A stretch of DNA of 64,000 bases from Nitrospira sp. (GTDB taxonomy: Bacteria; Nitrospirota; Nitrospiria; Nitrospirales; Nitrospiraceae). Each line of letters opens with the position of its first letter. Positions within the stretch are counted from its first letter, which is position 1. The notes beneath the pieces are model-generated. The model was not told the DNA's origin. It worked only from the letters and a program-made list of their open reading frames with translations, and searched no databases. The DNA lies in the NCBI GenBank assembly GCA_037045225.1, contig JBAOHZ010000009.1:2108001-2172000 (forward strand). Direction: 5' to 3'. The translations under genes were made by a program, and so were the position numbers. Positions 8,704 through 17,940 of the stretch are shown here, one piece after another.

Positions 8704-9321
8704 TTATGTGTGCTGTGGAGGCTGGTCATGCGAGAGCCTCTGAGAGAGTTCTTGGAACAACGTCGCGAGGGAGGCGCGGTCGGTCTTTTGGTGTGAGAGT
8801 TGGCGAACCGCGTCGTCGAGGGTGGCCGACAAGGCGGCGTGCTGTTGTCCGAACTCGCCGGCGAGTGAGGTTGCCTGGCTCTGGAGCTGATTGCGCAAAT
8901 CCTGATGCGCCTGCTCGCTCTGGTCCCGTAACTGTGTGGCCGTCTGTTGGAGCACGCCGGCCAGCGTCTGCAACTCCGTGGTCAAGCGGCCGACGGCATT
9001 GGTACGCCCCTGCTCTTCGGCCGTCAGACGGCCGGTGACCGTCTCGACTTCTTTTCGAATGTATTGTTCCAGCGAGGCGAATCGGTCTTTGAGGTCGCTG
9101 CGCAACTGGGCCGCTTCTGCGAGCAGCTGGGCTTCGAGTTTGGTAAAGCGGCGTTCATGATCACGGACCTGGGCGCCGAACAGAATGTCGCGAATCTTGT
9201 CGAGGTTTGTGCCGGCCGCATGCTCTTCGGTCAACGCGGATTCCGTGTCTGCATCGACGAGGCTGCCGCTCGATGTTCGGTCTGAATGTCGAGGGCGATC
9301 GAGGTCGGTCTGCCTAGTCAT
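8704..9321 (-). CDS. Coiled-coil protein at the head of the GTPase operon
   Basis: The 205-residue protein has no signal peptide and no membrane helix. A short block KIRDILFGAQVRDHERRFTK (about 42-61) stands out as likely conserved. The rest, to about residue 195, is a long coiled coil rich in Gln, Leu and Thr. A good ribosome site (AAGGAGACGATACC) precedes the ATG. It is the first gene of the run that continues with the OmpA-like membrane protein, the Ras-like GTPase and the sigma-54 activator, so I infer it works with them, perhaps as a scaffold. No enzymatic motif is seen. Confidence 0.8.
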   Translation of the reverse strand: MTRQTDLDRPRHSDRTSSGSLVDADTESALTEEHAAGTNLDKIRDILFGAQVRDHERRFTKLEAQLLAEAAQLRSDLKDRFASLEQYIRKEVETVTGRLTAEEQGRTNAVGRLTTELQTLAGVLQQTATQLRDQSEQAHQDLRNQLQSQATSLAGEFGQQHAALSATLDDAVRQLSHQKTDRASLATLFQELSQRLSHDQPPQHT

Positions 9322-9463
9322 GGTATCGTCTCCTTAGTCACAGCCGTTTTGGAACGAAACGGGGTACAGTAGCATGTTGCGCTAGGGGGCAACAAGTAAG
9401 GCGACACGCCGGTGTCCTGGAGGCAGCCGTGGGCGTATGGATATATGGATGGCGGCTGGGTCA

Positions 9464-9740
9464 TTAGGGTGAATTAAGGAGCCGTACGTCACGCTGGGGG
9501 AAGAGGATGCTTAGCCCATCTCTTTGTAATTGTTGAAAAATTGCCTGATTACGTTCGATGTGTGTGGCCTCGACAGAGGCCACCTGACTCGGGAGGCCCT
9601 GGAGCGCACGATCGATAGCGAGTCTGGCCACCAGCGGCGCGATTTGTAGGCCCAAACGGATTTGGCGACGAACAGCGCGGCGACGATGACCAGGATCGCC
9701 CCCGTGATTCAAAAGCCATATTGCAGAGGTATTGTGTGAC
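9464..9740 (-). pseudogene. Remnant of an MscS-type mechanosensitive channel gene
   Basis: The end of this frame reads IFQQLQRDGLSILFPQRDVRL, which resembles the C-terminal end of small MscS-family channels (…I-FPQRDV). The 5' part, in a different frame, reads ILVIVAALFVAKSVWAY, like an MscS membrane helix. The two pieces are out of frame, and the middle of the channel, including the pore helix, is missing. It looks like a decayed gene with an internal deletion and frameshift. The identification rests on short motifs. Confidence 0.45.
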
Positions 9741-9773
9741 CAAGTCGGCCAGCGACAGGTGTCTTCCGCGATG

Positions 9774-11885
9774 CTACCGTCCGAACAATCCCTTCAGGAG
9801 GTCTTTGCCCTGTTGCTTGAGATCGTCCGGCTTGGTCGAGCCTTTCAGAAGGTCTCCCACGGCCTCTTTGACCTTCTCCTTTACCTGGTCTTTCACTTTT
9901 CCAGCGAACATTTTTGTGTCGAGGCCATAGGAGGGGGCCTGTGCGCTGCCGGTAATGAGTAGTGGCAGCGAGAGCCGCCCGCCGGTGAGGGCGACTCTGG
10001 CAATGGGAGAGCCGGCCGCAATTTTTTGGCTCAAGGCCTGGGACAGGTTGAGATTCAGTTTCATGTCGAGCGACTGATCGAGGCCGATCGTCCCGCCGCC
10101 TGTGGCCTGAAAATCATGGCTGTCGACGAGGAGTCGTTGGACGGCGATCAGTCCTTGTTTGATCGCAAAGTCGCTTTCGATGGTGGAAAATGCGGTGGCT
10201 TTGACGTTGTCGAGGGAAACCCCCACGACTTTGAGTAATACCGAGGCTTGGTGCAAGAGATTGATCCCCTCGATTTTTCCTTCTTTCACGGCCACATGGC
10301 CGGTACCCGCGAGGGCCTTGACGAGGTCAGGGTGGGTAAACCCGCGTCCGCTGACTGCCAGCTCGGCGTTGGCCGTTCCGCTCATAGATACCTGATCAGT
10401 GCCGACGGCCTGAAGAGCCGGTCCAAGTTGAAGCCCTTGAATCGAGCTCGTGCCAGTGAAGGGGGGAGCTGTCGTCCCCAGGCCGAGCGTTCCCTGCGCG
10501 CGGACGAATCCGCCGAAGAGTTGGAGGGAGAGGCTGGTGAGGCGTGCTTCCTGTCCCTTCATTTCGGCCGTGGCCTGCAGGTCTTTGACCTCCACGGGCT
10601 TCTTCAGTGTCAGCGCGATTGGCAGATCAGTCGTGTTGATGAGTTTTGAGTTGGCAGTGAATTTCGCCAATCCGCCCAGCACCGATCCTTTGACCTCGAT
10701 ACGCGAACTTCCCATGGCGACGGTCAGGCCCAGGTTCGGAATCTCGGCCAGTTCGAGCGGCGCGGCTCCCTCTTTGGGCGGATACTTGGCACGCAGGCTC
10801 ACATGCAGGTCTTTGAGCTCGACCGGCTTCGTGAGGGGGACGGCTATCGGAAGATCCGCGGAGTTGATACTGGCGGATGCTGCCGTCAGATTGACCAGGC
10901 CTTTGGCAGCCGTGCCTTTCACGTTAATGGCCGACCCGCCCATAACCAGGGTCAGCCCCAGATCGGTCAGATCGATCTGATTGGCGGGTGCGATATCGGG
11001 CGACAGAGGATAGAGGGCGTGGAGCGTGAGATGCAGATCTTTGAGCTGTACCGGTTTTGTCAGCGGCAGTGCAATGGGGAGATCTGCCGTATCGATCTGC
11101 AAGGCATTGACGGTTGCGTCCAGGTTGCCTCCGACGGCGCGGCCTTTGAGGCCCACCGCCACTTTCCCTAGCGCAAGGGTGAACGCGAACGATTTCACGT
11201 CCAGGGTTTCAACGAGTGGCCCAAACGTGCCGTCGAGCTGGACCGGCAGATTGTACGGCTGGACGGTTGCCCCGAGGTGGACGGTGGGGCTTTCATCGAG
11301 ATGGACCGATGTCAGCAGAAACTCGAGATTATTGACGGTGTACTCGGTCGGTTTTGGAGTGGACTCGTCCCGATACGAAAGTTTCCCTCCGTCGATCGAG
11401 ACCCGGTCCACCGCGAAGAGTGCCAGGACTTGGAGAGGGCTTCCGGGCGGCTGCGCGGGGGCGTCTGGTTTTGGAGTGGTCGGCGGAGCCGGTGTTCTGG
11501 AGCCGAGGGTCGAGACGTTGAGCTGGCCCTGCGCATTCTTCAGCACCGCGATGACCGGGTTGCGCAGGGTGATCTCCTCTACCTCGATTTTGCCTCTGAC
11601 CAGGGGTAAGAGTTTGACGCCTACGTCCAAGGACGAGAGCGAGGCGAAGGGGCCTGAGCGAAAGGCCGGGTCGTCCTGGACAACGAATCCGCCGACTCGT
11701 GCGCCAATGCGTGGCCAGATGGTCAGACGAATATCCTGGAGTTCGACCTTTCGGTTGAGGGCTTCTTCGATTAACGGGCGGTATCGATCCTGATACTTAT
11801 TCAAATCAATAAGGAAGGGCAATGCGACGATCAGGACGATGAGCAGTAGGATCACGACTCCGATCCCGACCAGAATTTTCATCAC
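9774..11885 (-). CDS. AsmA-family envelope protein
   Basis: The 703-residue protein begins with one N-terminal membrane helix (about 5-27) and the AsmA opening FLIDLNKYQDRYRPLIEEAL, then RKVELQDIRLTIWPRIGARV. Most of the rest faces the periplasm. Residues about 230-480 contain three or four related units around D-LPIA-PL-KPVELKDLH, so the middle part grew by internal duplication. The C-terminal part holds the AsmA block with IDSDFAIKQGLIAVQRLLVDS. By family knowledge such proteins form hydrophobic grooves or bridges and affect lipid transport and outer-membrane assembly. Two adjacent ATG codons follow the site GGGGAGGT. Confidence 0.88.
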   Translation of the reverse strand: MMKILVGIGVVILLLIVLIVALPFLIDLNKYQDRYRPLIEEALNRKVELQDIRLTIWPRIGARVGGFVVQDDPAFRSGPFASLSSLDVGVKLLPLVRGKIEVEEITLRNPVIAVLKNAQGQLNVSTLGSRTPAPPTTPKPDAPAQPPGSPLQVLALFAVDRVSIDGGKLSYRDESTPKPTEYTVNNLEFLLTSVHLDESPTVHLGATVQPYNLPVQLDGTFGPLVETLDVKSFAFTLALGKVAVGLKGRAVGGNLDATVNALQIDTADLPIALPLTKPVQLKDLHLTLHALYPLSPDIAPANQIDLTDLGLTLVMGGSAINVKGTAAKGLVNLTAASASINSADLPIAVPLTKPVELKDLHVSLRAKYPPKEGAAPLELAEIPNLGLTVAMGSSRIEVKGSVLGGLAKFTANSKLINTTDLPIALTLKKPVEVKDLQATAEMKGQEARLTSLSLQLFGGFVRAQGTLGLGTTAPPFTGTSSIQGLQLGPALQAVGTDQVSMSGTANAELAVSGRGFTHPDLVKALAGTGHVAVKEGKIEGINLLHQASVLLKVVGVSLDNVKATAFSTIESDFAIKQGLIAVQRLLVDSHDFQATGGGTIGLDQSLDMKLNLNLSQALSQKIAAGSPIARVALTGGRLSLPLLITGSAQAPSYGLDTKMFAGKVKDQVKEKVKEAVGDLLKGSTKPDDLKQQGKDLLKGLFGR

Positions 11886-12107
11886 GGACCTCCCCTGAAA
11901 TGGTTCCGCAGTATAGGAATGCGCGCCGGATGGGTCAATGGTGACAGGTTAGGGGGGCGTCCGGCGCCTTGTGGCGCTCACTTGTTGGATTTTCGCCTGT
12001 TGGTCTGTGTCCTGCACCCTCGTGGCATCCTATTCGGATGCGGGACCTTACCTTGCCGCACCAAAACCTGCGTGATAAGATGCGACCCCTTGAAGTCGTC
12101 CGATCGC

Positions 12108-12197
<90 letters not shown>

Positions 12198-12261
12198 TCA
12201 AGCAGAGCCTTGCAAGATTGAGAAGGCGTGTGAGTTGGAATGGCCATCGCGAACTGATGCG

Positions 12262-12377
12262 GTGGGATTCGAACGAGGGGGATCGCGGGGGAGACACTCC
12301 CCTGCGTGGGGAGACACGAGGGGGCAGGCCCCCTCAGTGGGAGCGCGACTTCGAATGCCCACCCTCTCCGCCATCAA
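12262..12377. repeat. Direct and inverted fragments of the tRNA-Ser 3' end
   Basis: The block 12350-12377 repeats the 3' end of tRNA-Ser with one inserted G, including CCACCCTCTCCGCCATCAA, and similarity continues a little downstream (CGCAAGGTTGAG versus TGCAAGATTGAG). An inverted piece, GTGGGATTCGAAC, lies at 12262-12274. Between them is a hairpin GAGGGGG-CAGG-CCCCCTC (12318-12335). Such 3'-end duplications are typical scars of tRNA-targeting integration or of duplication at the tRNA. Confidence 0.65.
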
Positions 12378-12460
12378 AAATGCCGCGCAAGGTTGAGGGG
12401 ACCTGTGATCAGTCGTCGCCTCGCCAATCGAGGCAATGGACTAGCTATTGTAACTGTAAC

Positions 12461-12561
12461 GGGGCCGGGCCCTGTGCAACAGAACCCTGTGAACCCCGCC
12501 AGGTCCGGAAGGAAGCAACGGTAAGCGGTTCGTTCTGTGTGCCGCAGGATCACCTGGCCCC
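12461..12561 (+). ncRNA. ffs: Signal recognition particle RNA (4.5S type)
   Basis: The core AGGTCCGGAAGGAAGCA is the universal SRP RNA apical domain, with the GGAA tetraloop and the asymmetric loop that binds Ffh. The ends GGGGCC and GGCCCC pair to close a single long hairpin of about 100 nt, the short bacterial form without an Alu domain. It lies directly upstream of dnaX, a location also seen in other bacteria. Downstream, 12570-12640 holds further dyads (ATGACGT/ACGTCAT and CGTCCAT/ATGGACG), possibly terminating it. Confidence 0.92.
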
Positions 12562-12650
12562 ACTTTCATTGATGACGTCTCTCGCGACACGTCATTCGTG
12601 AAGCGTCCATACCATGGACGGTACCATTCACGAGGAATGATCCACGCCCC

Positions 12651-14522
12651 ATGGACTACCAAGTCTCCGCAAGAAAATACCGGCCGGGGACCTTTGACGA
12701 CGTCATCGGGCAGTCACACGTCGTACAGACGTTGATGAACTCGATCGCGACGAAGCGGATTGCCCATGCCTTTCTCTTTTCCGGTACCCGCGGGGTGGGA
12801 AAGACGACGGTCGCCAGGATTCTGGCGAAAGCGCTGAATTGCGAGCAGGGGCCGACCGGAACGCCGTGTAATACGTGTGCGAATTGCCAGGAGATTACGC
12901 AGGGCACGTCGGTGGATGTGGTCGAGATCGACGGCGCCTCGAACACCAGCGTGGACGACGTTCGCGAGATTCGCGAGAACGTCAAGTTTACGCCGTTCCG
13001 GGGGCAGTATCGGGTCTACATTATCGACGAAGTGCACATGCTTTCCAATTCGGCGTTCAACGCGCTGCTGAAAACGCTGGAAGAGCCCCCCGCCCATGTC
13101 GTGTTCATCTTCGCGACGACAGAAATTCATAAGATTCCCGCGACGATCCTGTCACGCTGTCAGCACTACAATTTTCGCCGGATCTCCAAGGCCGAAATCG
13201 CACGACGGTTGCGGCATGTCGCCGATCAAGACGGGTTGAGTATCGAAGACCGCAGTCTGCTGGCTCTGGCGCGAGCCAGCGAGGGGAGCATGCGCGACGG
13301 GCTCAGTTTACTGGATCAAATTATTGCGTTCGGCGGCAAGACGATTCGCCATGAGGATCTCGAAGCATTGCTCGGCGCGGTCCCGCAAGAACGCATACGA
13401 GCCATGGTCGAGGCGGTGATTCAACAGGACAGCGCTAAGGCCCTGCAGGTTATTGCGGCGTTGTTGGATCAAGGGCACGACGTGCGTGCGTACTGCGCCG
13501 ATCTAGTGGAATACGTGCGGAATATGCTGGTGGCGGCGGTGGTGCCGTCAGGGCCGGAGCTGCGGAGCCTCATCGAAGCGACCGAAGAAGATTTGACGCA
13601 ACTGGTTCGCGACGCCGGACGGTTCACCGTGGAGCAATTGCAGGACTTGTTTCGGATGTATGCCGCTGCCGAAGACAGCTTGCGAGTCAGTGCCCATCCG
13701 CGGTTTGTGCTCGAAACGGCGGCGGTCCGTGCCACCCGGTTATTGAGAAACGCAGAGGTTCAACCGACATCCAGCCGCCCCGGTGTTCAGCCCGAGAGGC
13801 CGGTAGCCGATCGCCGGGTGGTGACACCGGCGCCTGCGCAATCTCAGGAGAGGGTGACACCGCCTCAACCGGCCAAACCTGCCGATGCGAAAATCAGTCA
13901 GGACAGCATCGCGAAACCGTCTGTTTCTGGCGGGAGCGCCTCGAAGGCCTCCACTGCCGCACGCCCGCGCGAAGTAGCGACTCCGCCTGCACCCCCGCCT
14001 GCGGCGTCTTCCTCGGCCCCTATGAATGCTCCGGCTTCTGCTGCGTCGGTTCAGCGCGAGTCCAAGGTGGCTGCTTCTGCCGAGGCCTCGGCCGTTGCGG
14101 TGGAGGTGAATTGGGAGCAGTTTCAAGATGCGGTCTCCATGAATCATCCTAATATCGCGCCGTTCCTTGAAATGGGCCGTCTGGTCAAGATTGAGGGCGG
14201 GCTGATCACGTTGGGGTTTGCCAAGCAGGCCACTACCGCGCGATCGATGTTGGAGAAAGAGGATAACCTGCAGGCCTTGGCGACGTTGGGAGAGAGTCTT
14301 TACGGGTGTGCCGTACGAATTCGGATCGTCGAGGTGGCGGAACAGGATCCAGGGGCCGCCCCTACGATGAAGCAGATCCGGGTTGCAAAGGAGCAGGAAC
14401 AGCGCCTGATCTTGACGCAACAGGCGAAGGCACATCCCCTTGTGAAACAAGCCCTGGAGATGTTCGGCGGAGAGCTGGCGGAGGTTCGCACGACTGCTCC
14501 GGCGCAGGAGGTACAGGAATGA
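12651..14522 (+). CDS. dnaX: DNA polymerase III subunit gamma/tau
   Basis: The 623-residue clamp-loader ATPase starts with the family signature MDYQVSARKYRP. It has Walker A GTRGVGKT (45-52), four zinc-binding cysteines (64, 73, 76, 79), Walker B IIDEVH at about 125, sensor 1 and the SRC motif (ILSRCQHYNF). Domain III extends to about 365, followed by a Pro/Ala-rich linker (about 375-480) and a tau-like C-terminal domain. I see no run of A residues that could serve as the E. coli-type frameshift site, so a separate gamma form is not evident. It heads the operon dnaX-ebfC-recR. Confidence 0.96.
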   Translation: MDYQVSARKYRPGTFDDVIGQSHVVQTLMNSIATKRIAHAFLFSGTRGVGKTTVARILAKALNCEQGPTGTPCNTCANCQEITQGTSVDVVEIDGASNTSVDDVREIRENVKFTPFRGQYRVYIIDEVHMLSNSAFNALLKTLEEPPAHVVFIFATTEIHKIPATILSRCQHYNFRRISKAEIARRLRHVADQDGLSIEDRSLLALARASEGSMRDGLSLLDQIIAFGGKTIRHEDLEALLGAVPQERIRAMVEAVIQQDSAKALQVIAALLDQGHDVRAYCADLVEYVRNMLVAAVVPSGPELRSLIEATEEDLTQLVRDAGRFTVEQLQDLFRMYAAAEDSLRVSAHPRFVLETAAVRATRLLRNAEVQPTSSRPGVQPERPVADRRVVTPAPAQSQERVTPPQPAKPADAKISQDSIAKPSVSGGSASKASTAARPREVATPPAPPPAASSSAPMNAPASAASVQRESKVAASAEASAVAVEVNWEQFQDAVSMNHPNIAPFLEMGRLVKIEGGLITLGFAKQATTARSMLEKEDNLQALATLGESLYGCAVRIRIVEVAEQDPGAAPTMKQIRVAKEQEQRLILTQQAKAHPLVKQALEMFGGELAEVRTTAPAQEVQE

Positions 14523-14842
14523 AGAGTCCATTCGGGAATATGTCCAACATCTTGAAGCAAGCGCAGGCCATGCAGGAACAGATGGCGAAGGTGCAGGAGC
14601 AGGCCGCGAGCAAGACGGCGTCAGGAACGGCGGGTGGTGGAATTGTGACGGTGACGGTCAACGGGGCGATGGATCTGTTGAGTGTCAAGATCGATCCGGA
14701 GGTCGTGAAGGCCGGCGATGTCGAGATGTTGCAAGACTTGGTTGTGGCGGCCGGCAACGATGCGTTGAAAAAGTCACGCGACATGATGGCTGAAGAGATG
14801 AAGGCCGTGACGGGCGGGATGAAGATCCCCGGTTTATTTTGA
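14519..14842 (+). CDS. ebfC: YbaB/EbfC nucleoid-associated protein
   Basis: The protein has 107 residues, normal for the family. Its start codon overlaps the dnaX stop (ATGA), so translation is coupled. It shows the YbaB layout: N-terminal helix with Met/Gln-rich stretch (MSNILKQAQAMQEQMAKVQE), a beta core (GGGIVTVTVNG ... VKIDPEVV) and a C-terminal helix ending in the typical GGMKIPGLF. YbaB/EbfC dimers bind DNA and are almost always encoded between dnaX and recR, as here. Confidence 0.95.
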   Translation: MKSPFGNMSNILKQAQAMQEQMAKVQEQAASKTASGTAGGGIVTVTVNGAMDLLSVKIDPEVVKAGDVEMLQDLVVAAGNDALKKSRDMMAEEMKAVTGGMKIPGLF

Positions 14843-14875
14843 TGGCCGGCGGCTGCAGCGATTTGGCGATGTGCC

Positions 14876-15478
14876 ATGAGTGTTGATCAGCAAGGTTTGT
14901 TGGCAAAACTTGTGCGCGAGTTGGTGCGCCTGCCAGGGATCGGCCAGAAGAGCGCGCAGCGGCTGGCCTTTCATCTGCTCAAGGCTGAACGAGACGATGC
15001 GATGCGCCTTGCCGAAGCGATTCAGGCGATGAAGGAGGGGCTGTCGTTCTGCCGACAATGCCGCAACATTGCCGAAGAGGAACTCTGTGAGTTCTGCCGA
15101 GACCCGAAGCGTGATCGCAGTAAAATTCTCGTCATTGAAGAGCCCAGCACCTTGTACGCGATCGAACGTGCCGGCGGCTATCGAGGCTTGTATCACGTGC
15201 TGCTCGGGGTGTTGTCCCCGCTGGATGGTGTCGGGCCATCGGATATTCGCGCGGAGGAGTTGTTGGATCGAGTGAAGGCGGGAGGGGTGGAAGAGGTGAT
15301 CGTGGCGACGAACCCCACGATCGAAGGCGAGGCCACCGCCATCTACCTCACTCGGCTGTTGAAGCCGCATCACGTCCGGGTTTCTCGCATTGCCTATGGC
15401 ATTCCGGTTGGGATGGACATCGAGTATGCGGACGAAGTGACCCTCGTCAAGTCCATTGAAGGCCGGAGGGATCTCTGA
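14876..15478 (+). CDS. recR: Recombination mediator RecR
   Basis: The 200-residue protein has the N-terminal helix-hairpin-helix (LVRLPGIGQKSAQRLAFHLL), the four-cysteine zinc finger (FCRQCRNI ... CEFC), a Toprim domain starting at ILVIEEPSTLYAIE and the end pattern RIAYGIPVGMDIEYADEVTL. It works with RecF and RecO to load RecA on gapped DNA. It follows ebfC by 33 bp, the standard operon order. Confidence 0.97.
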   Translation: MSVDQQGLLAKLVRELVRLPGIGQKSAQRLAFHLLKAERDDAMRLAEAIQAMKEGLSFCRQCRNIAEEELCEFCRDPKRDRSKILVIEEPSTLYAIERAGGYRGLYHVLLGVLSPLDGVGPSDIRAEELLDRVKAGGVEEVIVATNPTIEGEATAIYLTRLLKPHHVRVSRIAYGIPVGMDIEYADEVTLVKSIEGRRDL

Positions 15479-15618
15479 GCATGAGATTCTGGTGAGAGCA
15501 TGGTGATGCCTTGGCGGAGCCTCGAAGAACGGATTGACCCCGTTGATTTACGGCTGCTATAGTCCAATTTCTGGTTACGCTCTGAAGACAATACCGGCAT
15601 CTCGATTCCGAGTATTTG

Positions 15619-16032
15619 ATGAAGACGTCCACGAAAAAAGCCACTCCAACCGCCGCTCGGCGAAAGCCATCCAAAGCCAACGGGGTCAAGTATCCCGACA
15701 TTCTGGCGGACCTCGAAGGGCAACGTGCGGCGATTTTAGCTGAAGCCGGCGTGGTGCTGACGAATCCTACCGGGTTGGAAGTGTTTCCCGATGTGAGTGA
15801 TCAGGCTTCCGCCGAAGCGGACCAGCATTTCTCGTTCCGTATTCGCGAGCGTGAGCGGAAACTGCTCAAGAAGATTGATGAGGCGCTGGGGCGATTCGTC
15901 ACGCAGACCTATGGCATTTGCGAAGGTTGTGAGGGCGATATCCCCTACAAGCGCTTGAAAGCACGCCCCGTGACGACCTTGTGTATCGAGTGTAAGACGA
16001 GTCAGGAAGAAGCCGAAAAGTCCCCCCGCTGA
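15619..16032 (+). CDS. DksA/TraR-type zinc-finger regulator
   Basis: From the ATG at 15619 the protein has 137 residues. A basic, Lys/Thr-rich N-terminal tail (about 1-22) precedes the coiled-coil region and a C-terminal four-cysteine finger (GICEGCEGDIPYKRLKARP ... CIEC). By family knowledge such proteins enter the RNA polymerase secondary channel and modulate promoters, often together with ppGpp. In place of the coiled-coil tip Asp-Ala of E. coli DksA I see DVSDQASAEAD, which keeps the D-x-x-D-x-A pattern. No operon partner is obvious; recR ends 140 bp upstream. Confidence 0.88.
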   Translation: MKTSTKKATPTAARRKPSKANGVKYPDILADLEGQRAAILAEAGVVLTNPTGLEVFPDVSDQASAEADQHFSFRIRERERKLLKKIDEALGRFVTQTYGICEGCEGDIPYKRLKARPVTTLCIECKTSQEEAEKSPR

Positions 16033-16086
16033 TCTGCCCCGCGTTCCCTACATCGATTCAACGCCGATCAAGCGCCCTGCCCAATT

Positions 16087-17232
16087 CTACTGGTGCTTGA
16101 GTGCTTGCACGCGTTTTTGTGCGAGCGCGGCACGGTCCGTTTCTTCGGGAATGCCTTCTACGAGGGCCAGGTACGTTTCATATTCCGTAATAGCCCGCCT
16201 CGGGTTGTCATCCGCGATGGCCTCGGCGACGTTGAAACGGGCAATGGCGTAGTTAGGGCGCATCAATATGGCTTTTTCGAAGGAGGCCAGAGCATTTTTC
16301 TTTTCGCCCAGTTTCCAGTACACGGCACCAAGGTTGTTGACGACCTCCGGCGAATTAGGGCGTAAGGCTAAGGAGGCGACGAGTTCGCTTTTGGCCTTTT
16401 CTAAGTTGCCGGCCGCTTCCCAGGAGACGCCCAAACGGTGGCGCAGCTCCGCCTGCCAGATTGTCCCGGTGAATCCCGAGGTGCTGGCCTTTTGGTACGC
16501 GTCGAGGGCGATGACCTGGTTTTTTGTTCCGCAATAGGCAAGTTGCGCCGTTTGGCCACGGGCGAACTGTTGCAGGGACGCGAAGGGCTCCTTGTCCTCA
16601 GCTCCCTGTTTGTCGAGTTGTCGGCCGCCGGTCTGCGTAGATGTCTCGCGGAGGCGGTCGAGAAACTCCTTGCGGTATGGAGAAAATAGTTTCACGTACG
16701 GATCGATTGTAAAGGACGCTTCGAGTAGGCGTTGGTCGCCGCGTTCTCCCAATACCAGGTATCGGGTCGTCGTTTTTTCGTCCCCGGTGTCATAGATGGT
16801 ACTGGATTCCATGTTTTGGCGATCAGCCAACTGTGCCACCGTCAAATAAAACTCGAGACTGGGTTTGAGTTGGGAGAGGGTGTATCGGAGGGTCCTGTAG
16901 GGGGCCAGATCGAGTCCGGCGCGATACACGAACAGCATTCCAACCAGCGTTCCGTCCTCGTCAAAAAAATACGATTCATCGCTCTTGGAGTGGCTGTGCT
17001 CGGAGGAAATACGGAGTTCTTGCCCGCTGCCCCAGGTTTCGATGTGAGGCGCAACACCGGGATGTACTGCCAGGAATGCTTGCCGTGAATCGCAGAGTTT
17101 TGTGGGCCCCATGAGATCGAGATCGCTCTCCGAAGGGGGAAGCGGAGCCCTGGGGGGGGGCGGAGTTTCGCATCCCGTCCAGAGGGCGCAGACTGTGAAG
17201 CATAACGGAAGCAGTGAGAGGCGGCGATGCAT
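16087..17232 (-). CDS. TPR-containing lipoprotein
   Basis: Using the ATG at 17232 the protein has 381 residues. It starts with a signal peptide and lipobox (ALWTGC), then a proline-rich stretch (ETPPPPRAPLPPSESD). The middle domain (about 45-215) is not recognised. From about residue 265 there are two to three TPR units (SWEAAGNLEKAKSELVASLA, NLGAVYWKLGEKKNALASFE, YAIARFNVAEAIADDNPRRA). It is probably a periplasm-facing lipoprotein that scaffolds protein contacts. It converges with the DksA-like gene. Confidence 0.82.
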   Translation of the reverse strand: MHRRLSLLPLCFTVCALWTGCETPPPPRAPLPPSESDLDLMGPTKLCDSRQAFLAVHPGVAPHIETWGSGQELRISSEHSHSKSDESYFFDEDGTLVGMLFVYRAGLDLAPYRTLRYTLSQLKPSLEFYLTVAQLADRQNMESSTIYDTGDEKTTTRYLVLGERGDQRLLEASFTIDPYVKLFSPYRKEFLDRLRETSTQTGGRQLDKQGAEDKEPFASLQQFARGQTAQLAYCGTKNQVIALDAYQKASTSGFTGTIWQAELRHRLGVSWEAAGNLEKAKSELVASLALRPNSPEVVNNLGAVYWKLGEKKNALASFEKAILMRPNYAIARFNVAEAIADDNPRRAITEYETYLALVEGIPEETDRAALAQKRVQALKHQ

Positions 17233-17380
17233 AGCCGGTTCGAGGCTCGGGTTCAACGTAGAACAGGATTACGGAGGAGAGCATACCTGAATGGTTAGGG
17301 AGATGCGACTGGCAGTCGGACGGGCGGGCGATGTCACTTCGCCACCGGGAGGGGCCCGGCCGGCGAAGTGTCGAGCAGTG

Positions 17381-17710
17381 CTACCGGCGCTGTGAATCGA
17401 TCATTGAATCTTCGGACGTGTATCCGAAGATGTAAGGCGCGTGTTTGGTAATAGCATACAGCGGGCGGTTTACGGTGTAGTCAACGAGTTGCCCGACCGG
17501 ATGGAGGATGAATCCAAGCCACCGATAGGGGTTGTCATTGGCCTGTGAGGCAGCCGTAGGGTCGGAATAGACCAACGAGGTACTGTCCATTGCGCTATAA
17601 ATGCTGAGCGGCGCGTTGTAGTTCTGGTCTTGTGTCGCAGCCTGATTGGTGGTCGAGCAGCCAGTGGTCAGCGCTAATCCTAAGATGATCGTTGCTACAG
17701 TCCCGCGCAT
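17381..17710 (-). CDS. Small lipoprotein of unknown function
   Basis: From the ATG at 17710 the product has 109 residues. A signal peptide ends in the lipobox LTTGC. The mature part is polar with no domain I recognise; a stretch NPYRWLGFILHPVGQLVDYTVNRP looks like a short amphipathic or membrane-contacting segment. The site AGAGAGG lies 6 nt upstream of the ATG. Confidence 0.72.
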   Translation of the reverse strand: MRGTVATIILGLALTTGCSTTNQAATQDQNYNAPLSIYSAMDSTSLVYSDPTAASQANDNPYRWLGFILHPVGQLVDYTVNRPLYAITKHAPYIFGYTSEDSMIDSQRR

Positions 17711-17940
17711 GCTATGCCTCTCTTTCTTCTGTCGGAACATTCGTAAAGACGAATGTGTGTTCCTTGTGAGAAAAGTCTAGCTCAGGGTGCTGATTCTGTC
17801 CAGTGAAGGGAGGCGACCACCCTATGGTCGAGGAAGTCGAGTTCGAATCAAGGTCTCTTGCCTGGAGGGAAGTGCCATAGCCTTGAAAATCATCCACGCT
17901 CCACCTTCTCGACCTGTCTTCCTCATTTCTCCCTGGCTTA

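Noticed and set aside
12651..14522. Programmed frameshift in dnaX giving a separate gamma subunit
   Set aside because: No A-run of the E. coli type is present in the gene.
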